A stretch of DNA of 24,110 bases from positions 1 through 24,110 of the forward strand of contig JAIRMT010000110.1 of the NCBI GenBank assembly GCA_031258505.1. Direction: 5' to 3'. This stretch comes from Treponema sp. (GTDB taxonomy: Bacteria; Spirochaetota; Spirochaetia; Treponematales; Breznakiellaceae). A program made the position numbers and the translations under genes. Position 1 is the stretch's first letter; every line of letters starts with the position of its first letter. Shown here in pieces: positions 7,992-15,427 of the stretch. A model generated the notes under the pieces. The model ran no database searches. It worked only from the letters and a program-made list of their open reading frames with translations, and was not told where the DNA came from.

Positions 7992-9707
7992 ATGTGTTAT
8001 CAAAAACATCTTTTATCGTTCATCATGTTTACCCTGATCGTGGGGTCTCTGACACCACAGTCAAGAGGCAGGAGCATTGCGCTCCTCACTGCCAGACCAG
8101 TATGGCAAGTGGCGTTGGGCGCATCGGCGCTTGGTCTGCCGTTGGTGCAGGATGGCGCGGTTGTAGTGGTATGTAATGGCGGGAGCGTCAGAGCCTACAC
8201 CGAAGACGGCAAACCCCTGTGGACATATACCACGCCTGGGCGACTCACGCCCCATCTCAGCAGAACGCCAGAGGGAATAAGCTACATCTGCCGAACAAAC
8301 GGGAACCTTATTGCGCTAAATCGCGTTGGGCGGGAATTATGGCGAATCAATCTGGGCGCACCCCTTGTCGCGCCGGTGCTGCTTGGCTGGGATGGCCGGA
8401 TATTCGCAGCAACAGCGCGGAAGCTGTTCTGCTACACGCCGACAGGTCATCCGCTCTGGAGCAAGCCGCTGGAAAGCGCAATAGCCATAGCGCCAGTGTC
8501 TGATAAGCAGGGCGGTTTTGTTATGGCGCTTGCCAATGGTGAACTACTCCGTGTTAGCGCATTTGGCAAGGTCATTTCTTATGAACTGAGTGATGAAGCA
8601 GCTGCTCTTGTTCCCCTGTCAGGAGATGGTGAAGAAGCGCCGGTACTCATACTTTACAAAAGCGGCGCTATGGAAATCAACGGAAGCGCCGCTTATCCCC
8701 AGCTTCCGGCATTGCCCGCCCCCCCAAAAGCGGCGCTTGACAGGCAGAACACCGACGGTCCCACGGATAAAGTCGCCATAACCCTGGTGGATGGCCAGGT
8801 GTTGCTCCTTTCTTTAATTGAAGGGAACATCCTCTGGACCGGACAGAGCAACATTCAGCCAGAAGAGCTGGCAAAAGACGATACGGAACTTATCATGCGC
8901 TACAACGAGCGGGGTATATACACGCTTGCCATGGCCGGCGCGGCCGGGTTTAGCGAGGATGGAGAGCGGCGCTGGTTTTTTCGGCTTGTGGGCGCGTCTT
9001 CGCTTTCCGCATGGAGCGATAACGGCCTCTTGTTTTCAGGCGGCAAAGACTGGGTATTCTACGCCTATCGCTTTGAAGACGCGTGTCTGACACCGGAAGC
9101 AGTGTCAGACACGCTAGTTCAACGCGCTTTGTATAACCTGGGCGAGTTCCCGCCACGCGGCGATTATCGTTTCAGCGACAGCGAGTTGAAGCTCAGGTTT
9201 AGCCGCATCAATGAGGCTATAAGCAAAGGCCAGATTGGGGAAGATGAAAAAGCCTTCACCCGCTATTTGATGGAGGTCGCCGCCAGCGTGAGGAACAATC
9301 CGCGCGCTTCGACCATCAGACCGCCGGTGCAGGTGAATTACCGGGTTGAGGCAGCGCGGCTTCTAGGTTCCTTTGGTTCTATGGAGCTTGTCCCGTTTTT
9401 AGTCGATCTGTTTAACAATGAGCCAGAACCACTGGTGAAAGCCGCCGCCGCTGAATCCATTGGCCGCATCAGTGTTGACCCGGACGGCCTTGCGATGACC
9501 GCCTTTTCCAGCGTGATTCTTAGCCTTAACACTATACGGGACCCTCAAGTGCTTGTCGCCATAGCCGGCGCTATCGGTTCGCTCTGCCGCTTTTCCGGCC
9601 CAATCCTCAGCGCCACTGGAACAAAGTTACTGGTTGCGCTTCTGGCAAACACAAACCCGACGGCGGTACGCAATCGCGCCCGCTGGGAACTCGACCAACT
9701 GCAATAA
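7992..9707 (+). CDS. Exported PQQ-type beta-propeller protein with C-terminal HEAT repeats
   Basis: I place the start at the ATG at 7992 because AGGAG (7978-7982) lies nine bases upstream and the protein then begins with a signal peptide (KHLLSFIMFTLIVGSLTPQ). A longer in-frame start exists inside the methyltransferase gene but would bury that signal. The 571-residue product has repeated blades of the form G-x-(L/V)-x-A-(Y/L)-(T/N)-x-x-G-(K/R)-x-L-W, for example VRAYTEDGKPLW, LIALNRVGRELW and LFCYTPTGHPLW, typical of PQQ-like quinoprotein propellers. The last ~130 residues (VEAARLLGSFGSMELVPFLVDL, VKAAAAESIGRI) are HEAT-like helical repeats. Propeller plus HEAT suggests a periplasmic or surface scaffold; no catalytic residues are evident. 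Only four bases separate it from the methyltransferase stop. Confidence 0.8.
   Translation: MCYQKHLLSFIMFTLIVGSLTPQSRGRSIALLTARPVWQVALGASALGLPLVQDGAVVVVCNGGSVRAYTEDGKPLWTYTTPGRLTPHLSRTPEGISYICRTNGNLIALNRVGRELWRINLGAPLVAPVLLGWDGRIFAATARKLFCYTPTGHPLWSKPLESAIAIAPVSDKQGGFVMALANGELLRVSAFGKVISYELSDEAAALVPLSGDGEEAPVLILYKSGAMEINGSAAYPQLPALPAPPKAALDRQNTDGPTDKVAITLVDGQVLLLSLIEGNILWTGQSNIQPEELAKDDTELIMRYNERGIYTLAMAGAAGFSEDGERRWFFRLVGASSLSAWSDNGLLFSGGKDWVFYAYRFEDACLTPEAVSDTLVQRALYNLGEFPPRGDYRFSDSELKLRFSRINEAISKGQIGEDEKAFTRYLMEVAASVRNNPRASTIRPPVQVNYRVEAARLLGSFGSMELVPFLVDLFNNEPEPLVKAAAAESIGRISVDPDGLAMTAFSSVILSLNTIRDPQVLVAIAGAIGSLCRFSGPILSATGTKLLVALLANTNPTAVRNRARWELDQLQ
9081..9114. repeat. REP-like 13-bp perfect inverted repeat inside the propeller/HEAT gene
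   Basis: GCGTGTCTGACAC (9081-9093) and GTGTCAGACACGC (9102-9114) are exact inverse copies across an eight-base spacer. Each arm contains the near-palindrome GTGTC-N-GACAC, which recurs between genes at 16891-16901. The element is translated in frame as part of DACLTPEAVSDTL, in the linker between the propeller and the helical repeats. Confidence 0.75.
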
Positions 9708-9741
9708 AGGCGCCTTGCTTGACTAAACAACTTGATATGAG

Positions 9742-9804
9742 ATTCACCACAGAGGACACAGAGTAACACGGAGGAAACGGGATTGGTAACTAACACTCCG
9801 TGGT
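9742..9804. repeat. Dispersed CACCACAGAG-type element with hairpin
   Basis: From 9742 the sequence reads TTCACCACAGAGGACACAG and then AACACGGAG (9765-9773), which pairs with CTCCGTGGTT (9796-9805) apart from one bulged base. CACCACAGAGGACACAGAG-like segments are, as I recall, a common dispersed non-coding repeat in many bacterial genomes. It may be a MITE or REP fragment. No T-run follows, so it is a poor terminator candidate for the propeller gene. Confidence 0.45.
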
Positions 9805-9845
9805 TTCTCTAATCACTCTATCAGTGGTTTTAGTCCAATCAGCCC

Positions 9846-10029
9846 GGAATAGCCGCTCTATCCTAGACGGAATAGCCGCTCTATCCTAGGTGGAATAGCC
9901 GCTCTATCCTAGGCTGAATAGTCGCTCTATCCTAGACGGAATAGTCGCTCTATCCTAGACGGAATAGTCGCTCTATCCTAGGCTGAATAGTCGCTCTATC
10001 CTAGGCTGAATAGTCGCTCTATCCTAGAC
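9846..10029. repeat. 23-bp tandem repeat array, eight contiguous units
   Basis: Units of exactly 23 bp start at 9846, 9869, 9892, 9915, 9938, 9961, 9984 and 10007. Each holds (G/T)GAATAG(C/T)CGCTCTATCC followed by TAGAC, TAGGC or TAGGT. The half-sites GGAATAG and CTATCC are near-inverse, so the array alternates arms and can fold as a hairpin chain with loops YCGCT and TAGRY. There are no spacers, so it is not CRISPR. The 367-base gap 9708-10074 holds this array, the hairpin element before it, and a small GCATGG/CCATGC inverted repeat (10041-10054); no gene is seen. Confidence 0.95.
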
Positions 10030-10074
10030 GGCGTAAGCGTGCATGGGACCATGCGCGCCTATGCTGTAGGTCGA

Positions 10075-11520
10075 TCACATATCCCGCAGGAACGCGATAT
10101 ACGCCTGATACGCCGTGTACAGGTCGATCTTACTTATCACTTCAAAGGGGGAATGCATGGACAAGACCGGAAGGCCGCAGTCCAGAACATCCATCCCCAA
10201 ACGCGCCGCGTACAGGGCAATGGTTCCGCCGCCGCCCTTGTTTACCTTGCCCAAATCCCCGTACTGCCAGCGAATCTTGTTTTGGTTAAACAGAGCCTGC
10301 ACTTTCTGGCAAAACTCGGCGTTAGCCTCACTGCCGCCATACTTGCCGCCTGAACCAGTGTACTTGGAGAGAGCAATGCCCTTACCGCACCACGATGCGG
10401 TTTTTTTGTCGTACACGTCCGCGTAGTTGGGGTCAAAGGCCGCGTTTACGTCAGCCGAAAGCATGGAGGATTTACTCAGCGCAAGACGCAAGTCCATCTC
10501 GGTGTAAGCGTCGATGGTTTTCGCGCAAAGGCTTGCGATGAAGTTCTCGAAGACGCGAGCGTCCGCGCCGGTATTGCCTGTGGAACCGATCTCTTCTTTA
10601 TCGCTTAAAAAGCAGAGTATGGTCTTTGCAGGCCGCGCCTCCGCTGCGGCAAGCTCAAGCAGCGCGCTAAACGTAGCATAGGCGCAGCAACGGTCGTCAT
10701 GCCCATAGCCGCCAATCATGCTCCGGTCAAGACCAACGTCTCGGGCCTTGTCAGCAGGCACAAGCTCCAGTTCCGCGCTTGCGAAATCTTCCTCAACCAT
10801 GTCGTACTTTTCATACAAAAGCCGCAAGACCTCAAGTTTCACCTTGTTTTCAGCCTTCTCATCCCGATAGGGCTTGGAACCAGCCAGGACGTCAAGGTCT
10901 TCGCCGTCAATAAAGTGCGAGGCTTCCTTTTTGAGTTGTTCCCGCGCCAGATGCGGCAGAAGATCGGTAATCGTAAAGACTGGATCGTTCTCGTCCTCAC
11001 CAATACAGATATCTTGCCTTTCCCCGTTTCGGGTAAACACCACCCCGTGCAGAGCAAGCGGAATAGTTGTCCACTGGTAATACTTGATTCCACCATAGTA
11101 GTGGGTATCGAACAGGGCAAATCCAGAATCCTCATAGAGCGGATTGGTTTTCAGGTCCATACGCGGGGCGTCAATATGCGCGCCCAGGATATTAGCGCCT
11201 TCGTGCAAGGACTTCTCGCCAAGAACCGCACAGAGCAGGGTTTTCTCCCTGACATTCTGATAAATTTTGGCGCCCGGGGCAAACTGCCCGCCTTGAGCAA
11301 GCGCTTTATCAAGGCTGATGAAGCCCGCGTACTCAAGCCGCTCCACGCACTGTCTCACGCACTCGCGCTCGGTTTTCCCCTTGTTCAGGAACGCTTTATA
11401 CTGTTCCGCGAAGAGGTGTATCTTTGGGAAGTCTTCTGGTTTCGCTGTTTCCCAGCAGTTCTTAATCTCAAAGGACAGCTTTTCGGAAAGTAACTGTCCT
11501 TCGGTTTGTGTCGCAATCAT
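10075..11520 (-). CDS. M18-family metallo-aminopeptidase
   Basis: The 481-residue protein is a dodecameric-type M18 (aspartyl aminopeptidase/aminopeptidase I) zinc exopeptidase that removes N-terminal residues from peptides in the cytoplasm. Metal-site and catalytic residues are all visible: His115 in AHIDAPR, the Asp in GYGHDDR (275/276), the Glu pair in SDKEEIGS (309/310), Asp357 in SADVNAAFDP and His456 in SMHSPFE. Length is normal for the family and no signal peptide is present. The ATG at 11520 begins IATQTEGQLLSEKLSFEIKN; only a weak GGCGG precedes it. It is transcribed away from proS, and its 3' end faces the 23-bp repeat array. Confidence 0.92.
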   Translation of the reverse strand: MIATQTEGQLLSEKLSFEIKNCWETAKPEDFPKIHLFAEQYKAFLNKGKTERECVRQCVERLEYAGFISLDKALAQGGQFAPGAKIYQNVREKTLLCAVLGEKSLHEGANILGAHIDAPRMDLKTNPLYEDSGFALFDTHYYGGIKYYQWTTIPLALHGVVFTRNGERQDICIGEDENDPVFTITDLLPHLAREQLKKEASHFIDGEDLDVLAGSKPYRDEKAENKVKLEVLRLLYEKYDMVEEDFASAELELVPADKARDVGLDRSMIGGYGHDDRCCAYATFSALLELAAAEARPAKTILCFLSDKEEIGSTGNTGADARVFENFIASLCAKTIDAYTEMDLRLALSKSSMLSADVNAAFDPNYADVYDKKTASWCGKGIALSKYTGSGGKYGGSEANAEFCQKVQALFNQNKIRWQYGDLGKVNKGGGGTIALYAARLGMDVLDCGLPVLSMHSPFEVISKIDLYTAYQAYIAFLRDM

Positions 11521-11779
11521 GCCGCCAAATCTACTACACGCTCACTGGTTTGTGAAGACACGCTGTTGCCCAGTAATTCAAAGCTAAAGTTTGCCGTAGC
11601 GCCAGACACCCAGCTTGCCATGCTTTGAAGACGTATTCTTCCTGAGCAAGGTCGTTGTATGTTGTCCGCGCGGTCTTGAACCCAAGCCGCGCGCCGGGTA
11701 TGCTGGAAGCGTCGCTCAAGGCTGGCGGCGGCATATTCCGCCGGTGTTGAGCGCGATTCTATGCTCTATGAGGACTACT

Positions 11780-13615
11780 ATGCGATTCAGTCAAACTTTT
11801 ATACCAACTCTGCGGGAAGTTCCAGCGGACGCGGTCATTGTCAGCCACCGGCTCATGTTCCGTGCAGGCATGATACGAAAACTGGCAAATGGATTATTCG
11901 CCTATCTGCCCCTGGGATTGCGGGCATTCAGAAAAGTCGAGGCCATCATCCGTCAGGAAATGGATGCTATTGGGGCGCTAGAGATCAAGCCAACTGTGGT
12001 ACTGCCTGGCGAGTTATGGAAGGAATCCGGGCGCTGGCAGACCTTTGGCGACGCCATGTTGCGCGTTAAAAATCGGCTTGGCACTGACTTTGTTGTGTCG
12101 CCAACAGCGGAGGAGGCGTTCACCAGCATTGTGCGAGACGAGCTTTCCAGCTATCGGCAGTTGCCACTCGTGCTTTATCAGATTAACACCAAGTACCGCG
12201 ACGAGGTGCGCCCGCGTTATGGGGTTATGCGGGGGCGAGAGTTTGTGATGAAGGACGCCTATTCCTACAACATCGACGACGCCAGTCTCGACCAGTCGTA
12301 TCAGGACATGGGGCAGGCTTACCGCAAGGTGTTCAAGCGCTGTGGGCTTTCAGTGATTGCGGTGAAAGCCGACTCCGGCGCTATGGGAGGCAGTGGTTCT
12401 GAGGAGTTTATGGTAGAAAGTGAGGTTGGCGATAATACGCTCCTGCTGTGCCGGGGCTGTAACTACGCGGCTAATGTGGAGAAGGCAGCGTGTAAGCCTG
12501 ATAATGCTCCAGCAGCAGCGCTTGCGCCTATCGAAAAAATAGCTACACCGGAGGTGAAGACCATCGTCGAGTTGTGCGCGTTTTTGAAGACCGATGCAAA
12601 GGCGTTTATCAAGACCCTGATCTACCGCGCCATTAACGTTGAGCTTGACCTGAGCAACGCGCCCGGCGGCTCGAAACTGGCGAAACAGCGTCCCGCGCCT
12701 GAAGCGCCTGCTGTGTATCCCGAAGCCTTCTTCGCCGTGGCCATACGCGGCGACCTTGATGTGAATGAGCAAAAACTTGCATCCCTGCTTAAAGCCTCGG
12801 AACTGACGCTGGCGTCTGACATTGATGTTGAGCGCGTTACCAGCGCTCCAGTGGGTTTTGCCGGTCCTGTCGGCTTGCTTACGGTTCCACTCATTGCCGA
12901 CGAAACTGTTGTCTCCATGAACGACGCGGTTTGCGGGGCGCTTGCCAAAGACCTGCACTATGCCCACGTTGCCTGCGGACGTGATTTCACACCATGGCTG
13001 GTGTCAGACGTGCGCACAGTCAAAGCTGGGGACCGCTGCCCGGTCTGCGGCGGCGCGCTTTACGAAAAAAAGGGCAATGAGCTGGGGCATATCTTTAAGC
13101 TGGGGTACAAATACACCCGACCAATGCGCGTGAGCTATTTAGACGAAAACGGCGTGTCGCACACGCCTACGATGGGCAGTTACGGCATTGGACTTGACCG
13201 TACCCTGGCCTCAGTTATCGAGGAACACCACGACGACGACGGCATTATATGGCCTATGAGCATCGCGCCATACCAGGTTATTCTTATCCCGATTAAGTAC
13301 GATGGCGCGGTTAAGGAAACGACCGACCGGCTAGAACAGGAGCTTGAGACAGCAGGCATTGAGGTTCTGCTTGACGACCGTAACGAGCGCCCTGGCGTCA
13401 AGTTCAAGGATGCCGACCTCATCGGCATTCCCCTGCGCGTGGTGATTGGCGACAAGAATCTCGCCCTCCCGCAGGCTTCGGTTGAAGTGAAGCGCCGTGG
13501 GGAGAAAGAGGCGCGACTGCTTGCCGTGAGCGAGGTCGTCGCCGCGCTTACTGGCTGCGTCATGCGCGAAAGAATGGCGTTACGCATAGATAAGGAGACG
13601 GCATCCACGCCGTAG
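11780..13615 (+). CDS. proS: Prolyl-tRNA synthetase, bacterial type with editing insertion
   Basis: The enzyme attaches proline to tRNA-Pro. I chose the ATG at 11780 because GAGG (11770-11773) lies six bases upstream and MRFSQTFIPTLREVPADA is the canonical N-terminus of bacterial ProS. The frame is open back to 11615, but that extension has no family resemblance. The 611-residue product shows class II motif 1 around 27-86, TAEE (109-112), motif 2 YRDEVRPRYGVMRGREF (139-155), the INS editing domain (about 230-400), and motif 3 GSYGIGLDR (466-474), followed by an anticodon-binding domain. An unusual stretch of about 30 residues, rich in Pro and Ala (about 285-314), sits in the INS domain after KTLIYRA. 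Five bases separate its stop from hisH, suggesting joint transcription. Confidence 0.97.
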   Translation: MRFSQTFIPTLREVPADAVIVSHRLMFRAGMIRKLANGLFAYLPLGLRAFRKVEAIIRQEMDAIGALEIKPTVVLPGELWKESGRWQTFGDAMLRVKNRLGTDFVVSPTAEEAFTSIVRDELSSYRQLPLVLYQINTKYRDEVRPRYGVMRGREFVMKDAYSYNIDDASLDQSYQDMGQAYRKVFKRCGLSVIAVKADSGAMGGSGSEEFMVESEVGDNTLLLCRGCNYAANVEKAACKPDNAPAAALAPIEKIATPEVKTIVELCAFLKTDAKAFIKTLIYRAINVELDLSNAPGGSKLAKQRPAPEAPAVYPEAFFAVAIRGDLDVNEQKLASLLKASELTLASDIDVERVTSAPVGFAGPVGLLTVPLIADETVVSMNDAVCGALAKDLHYAHVACGRDFTPWLVSDVRTVKAGDRCPVCGGALYEKKGNELGHIFKLGYKYTRPMRVSYLDENGVSHTPTMGSYGIGLDRTLASVIEEHHDDDGIIWPMSIAPYQVILIPIKYDGAVKETTDRLEQELETAGIEVLLDDRNERPGVKFKDADLIGIPLRVVIGDKNLALPQASVEVKRRGEKEARLLAVSEVVAALTGCVMRERMALRIDKETASTP

Positions 13616-13620
13616 ACGCT

Positions 13621-14253
13621 ATGATTGGTGTTATTGACTATGGAGCCGGTAATCTCGGCTCAGTGATGAACGCGCTCGCGCGGTTGAGCGTTCCAGCGCG
13701 TTTCATCGAAGGACCGGAACAGTTCTCCGCTTATGAAAAAATCATCTTCCCGGGCGACGGGCATTTTGCCACTGCTATGGCGTCTTTGGAGCGCTCTGGT
13801 TACGCGCAGGCCATACAGGAATGGCTCGCCGCTGATAAACCTTTTCTCGGCATCTGCATTGGCTTACAGCTTTTGTTTGACAGCTCTGAGGAAGCGCCGC
13901 CCATAGATGGCAAGCTGGTTCGTGGACTTGGCGTGATACCTGGTACGGTGCGGCGTTTTCCGGGGAGCAAGGTTCCTCAGATTGGCTGGAACAGCACCGA
14001 AGCGCGGGCTGACTCCTCGCTATTCAAAGACTTACCTGTTGGTTCGTTTTTCTACTATATACATTCGTACTACGCTGACCCGCTGGACAACGCGGTAACA
14101 GCCGCCACTGCCGACTACTATCTGCGCTACTGTGCGTCAATAGAGCGTGGGGCGCTGGCGGCGACGCAGTTTCACCCTGAGAAGTCAGGGGCCGTTGGCT
14201 TAAAGCTGCTAGAAAACTTTTTAACGTCAAATTGGTATTGGGCGAGTGAATGA
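13621..14253 (+). CDS. hisH: Imidazole glycerol phosphate synthase, glutaminase subunit HisH
   Basis: The 210-residue class I glutamine amidotransferase supplies ammonia to HisF for the fifth step of histidine synthesis. The N-terminus MIGVIDYGAGNLGSV is canonical. The triad is Cys79 (GICIGLQLLF), His185 and Glu187 (QFHPEKS). The oxyanion segment reads FPGDGHFATAM where the family usually has PGVGAF. The family's normal C-terminus is reached at LLENFL (196-201). The remaining nine residues (TSNWYWASE) are read from DNA that, in another frame, encodes a BrnT toxin fragment, so the 3' end appears to have been re-made by a deletion junction. It follows proS by five bases. Confidence 0.95.
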   Translation: MIGVIDYGAGNLGSVMNALARLSVPARFIEGPEQFSAYEKIIFPGDGHFATAMASLERSGYAQAIQEWLAADKPFLGICIGLQLLFDSSEEAPPIDGKLVRGLGVIPGTVRRFPGSKVPQIGWNSTEARADSSLFKDLPVGSFFYYIHSYYADPLDNAVTAATADYYLRYCASIERGALAATQFHPEKSGAVGLKLLENFLTSNWYWASE

Positions 14254-14383
14254 TGTCCTTGTTTTGTATGTATGTTATATTGACGCAGTTGTTAAAGGCA
14301 GAATACGGATTTATTCTGCCAGAAAAGCGAAACCAAAGGAGGCGCAACGCTATTATGAGCAGTTCAAATACTTTATCAGATGA
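14225..14383 (+). pseudogene. brnT toxin remnant (C-terminal half only)
   Basis: In a frame different from hisH, the stretch after the TAA at 14222-14224 reads RQIGIGRVNDVLVLYVCYID and then GRIRIYSARKAKPKEAQRYY and a TGA at 14381-14383, 52 codons in all. This matches the end of BrnT (DUF497) toxins: R-x-x-x-IG, a hydrophobic strand, and the hallmark (I)RI-(I/Y)-SARKA...E...YY. The N-terminal half of BrnT (about 40 residues with the W-D-x-x-K, K-H and S-F-x-x-A elements) is absent; hisH occupies that place. A GTG at 14246 could start a stub. It overlaps the brnA start by 29 bases, close to the tight toxin-antitoxin gene order of BrnTA modules. BrnT is a RelE-like ribonuclease; this fragment should be inactive. 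Confidence 0.75.
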
Positions 14384-14630
14384 ACGGATTGTCGAAATAC
14401 TCGCGTTTGAGGATACCGATATTTCGGACTGTCCCGAATTAACCGATGAACAGCTTGCCCGGATGAAACCGAGGCATCCTGAATACTTCATACGGGAAAA
14501 AGAAGCGGTGCAAGTCAATCTCGACACTGCCATTCTCGCGCGGCTTAAAGCTGGCGGAGGAGATTACGAAACGCGGATTAACGAGCTATTGTGGCAGGCG
14601 ATGCGAAACTCGCGTCTCTCAAGGGTATAA
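14355..14630 (+). CDS. brnA: BrnA-family antitoxin (ribbon-helix-helix), left without an intact toxin
   Basis: The 91-residue protein has the BrnA layout: an acidic toxin-binding N-terminal part (EDTDISDCPELTDEQLARMK) and a C-terminal ribbon-helix-helix, EAVQVNLDTAILARLKAGG then YETRINELL, in which VQVNLD is the DNA-contacting strand and the RIN-LL helix is diagnostic. I start it at the ATG at 14355, with AAAGGAGG (14335-14342) twelve bases upstream. An in-frame ATG at 14250 would add residues that are really the brnT fragment read in another frame. BrnA normally neutralises BrnT and represses its own promoter; here it lies inside the his operon, eight bases before hisF. It may still bind DNA or unlinked BrnT toxins. 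Confidence 0.8.
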   Translation: MSSSNTLSDERIVEILAFEDTDISDCPELTDEQLARMKPRHPEYFIREKEAVQVNLDTAILARLKAGGGDYETRINELLWQAMRNSRLSRV

Positions 14631-14638
14631 GGAAACCT

Positions 14639-15427
14639 ATGCAAGCAAAACGAATCATCCCCTGTCTTGACGTTGACGATGGACGGGTAGTCAAGGGCGT
14701 CAAGTTCAAGGGCATACAGGACGCCGGCGATCCAGTGGAACTGGCGCGGCGCTATAACGACGAGGGCGCGGACGAACTGACGTTCCTTGACATCGGCGCT
14801 TCCTACAAGAGCAGGGCGACTCTGCTTGATGTGGTGCAACAGGTTGCCCGTGAAGTGTTCATCCCACTCTGTGTAGGTGGCGGCATAAGAAGTGTGGACG
14901 ATATGCGCGACGCCATGAACGCTGGCGCGGATAAGGTATCGGTCTGTACTTCAGCGCTGAAGAACCCGTCGCTCCTCAGCGAAATGGCGCGGGCTTATGG
15001 GAGCCAGTGTGTGGTGTTATCGATAGACGCGAAGCGTGTCGGCGAAAATGTCTGGCACGCCTTTTCTCACGGCGGCAGAACTGATACTGGCCTCGACGCT
15101 ATTGATTGGGCAAAGCAGGCTGTGAAACTGGGCGCCGGGGAGATACTGCTCAATTCCATAGATGCCGATGGAACCGGCGCGGGCTATGATCTCGCGCTCA
15201 CTCGTGCCATACTTGATGCGGTGCATGTGCCAGTTATCGCGTCTGGCGGCGCGGGAAATCTTGACCAGATCGCCAATGTGCTGCTTCCGCCCGATGCGGC
15301 TGGAGCCTGCGATACATGGGGAAACGCTGACGCCGCGCTGGTGGCTTCGCTCCTGCACTTTGGGAAGACCACCATTCCCGCAATCAAAAAATATGCTGAA
15401 GCAAAAGGAGTTTGTGTCAGATGGTAA
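14639..15427 (+). CDS. hisF: Imidazole glycerol phosphate synthase, cyclase subunit HisF
   Basis: The 262-residue (beta/alpha)8 barrel converts PRFAR plus HisH-derived ammonia into imidazole glycerol phosphate and AICAR. Catalytic Asp11 (IPCLDVDDGRVVKG) and Asp130 (VLSIDAKR) sit exactly where expected; the phosphate sites CVGGGIRSV (78-86), LNSIDADGTGAGYD (171-184) and IASGGAG (200-206) are intact. I chose the ATG at 14639, with AAGGA five bases upstream; a GTG at 14591 in the same frame would overlap brnA and add 16 unrelated residues. The ATG of the next gene overlaps the HisF stop by seven bases. HisF is separated from its partner gene hisH by the brnTA remnant, yet the three units remain close enough for one mRNA. 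Confidence 0.96.
   Translation: MQAKRIIPCLDVDDGRVVKGVKFKGIQDAGDPVELARRYNDEGADELTFLDIGASYKSRATLLDVVQQVAREVFIPLCVGGGIRSVDDMRDAMNAGADKVSVCTSALKNPSLLSEMARAYGSQCVVLSIDAKRVGENVWHAFSHGGRTDTGLDAIDWAKQAVKLGAGEILLNSIDADGTGAGYDLALTRAILDAVHVPVIASGGAGNLDQIANVLLPPDAAGACDTWGNADAALVASLLHFGKTTIPAIKKYAEAKGVCVRW

Noticed and set aside
9545..9796. Minus-strand ORF containing SSVLLCVLCGE
   Set aside because: That peptide is the reverse-strand translation of the CACCACAGAG-type repeat and of the propeller gene, not a gene.
9846..10029. CRISPR array
   Set aside because: The 23-bp units are contiguous with no unique spacers and no cas gene is present.
11534..11734. Minus-strand 66-residue ORF between the M18 gene and proS
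   Set aside because: No family resemblance, ribosome binding site or promoter was seen.
11615..11779. N-terminal extension of ProS
   Set aside because: The frame is open, but the residues do not resemble ProS, and a well-spaced GAGG precedes the canonical start at 11780.
14250..14354. Longer N-terminus for BrnA
   Set aside because: The extra residues are the brnT fragment read in the wrong frame, and AAAGGAGG precedes the ATG at 14355.
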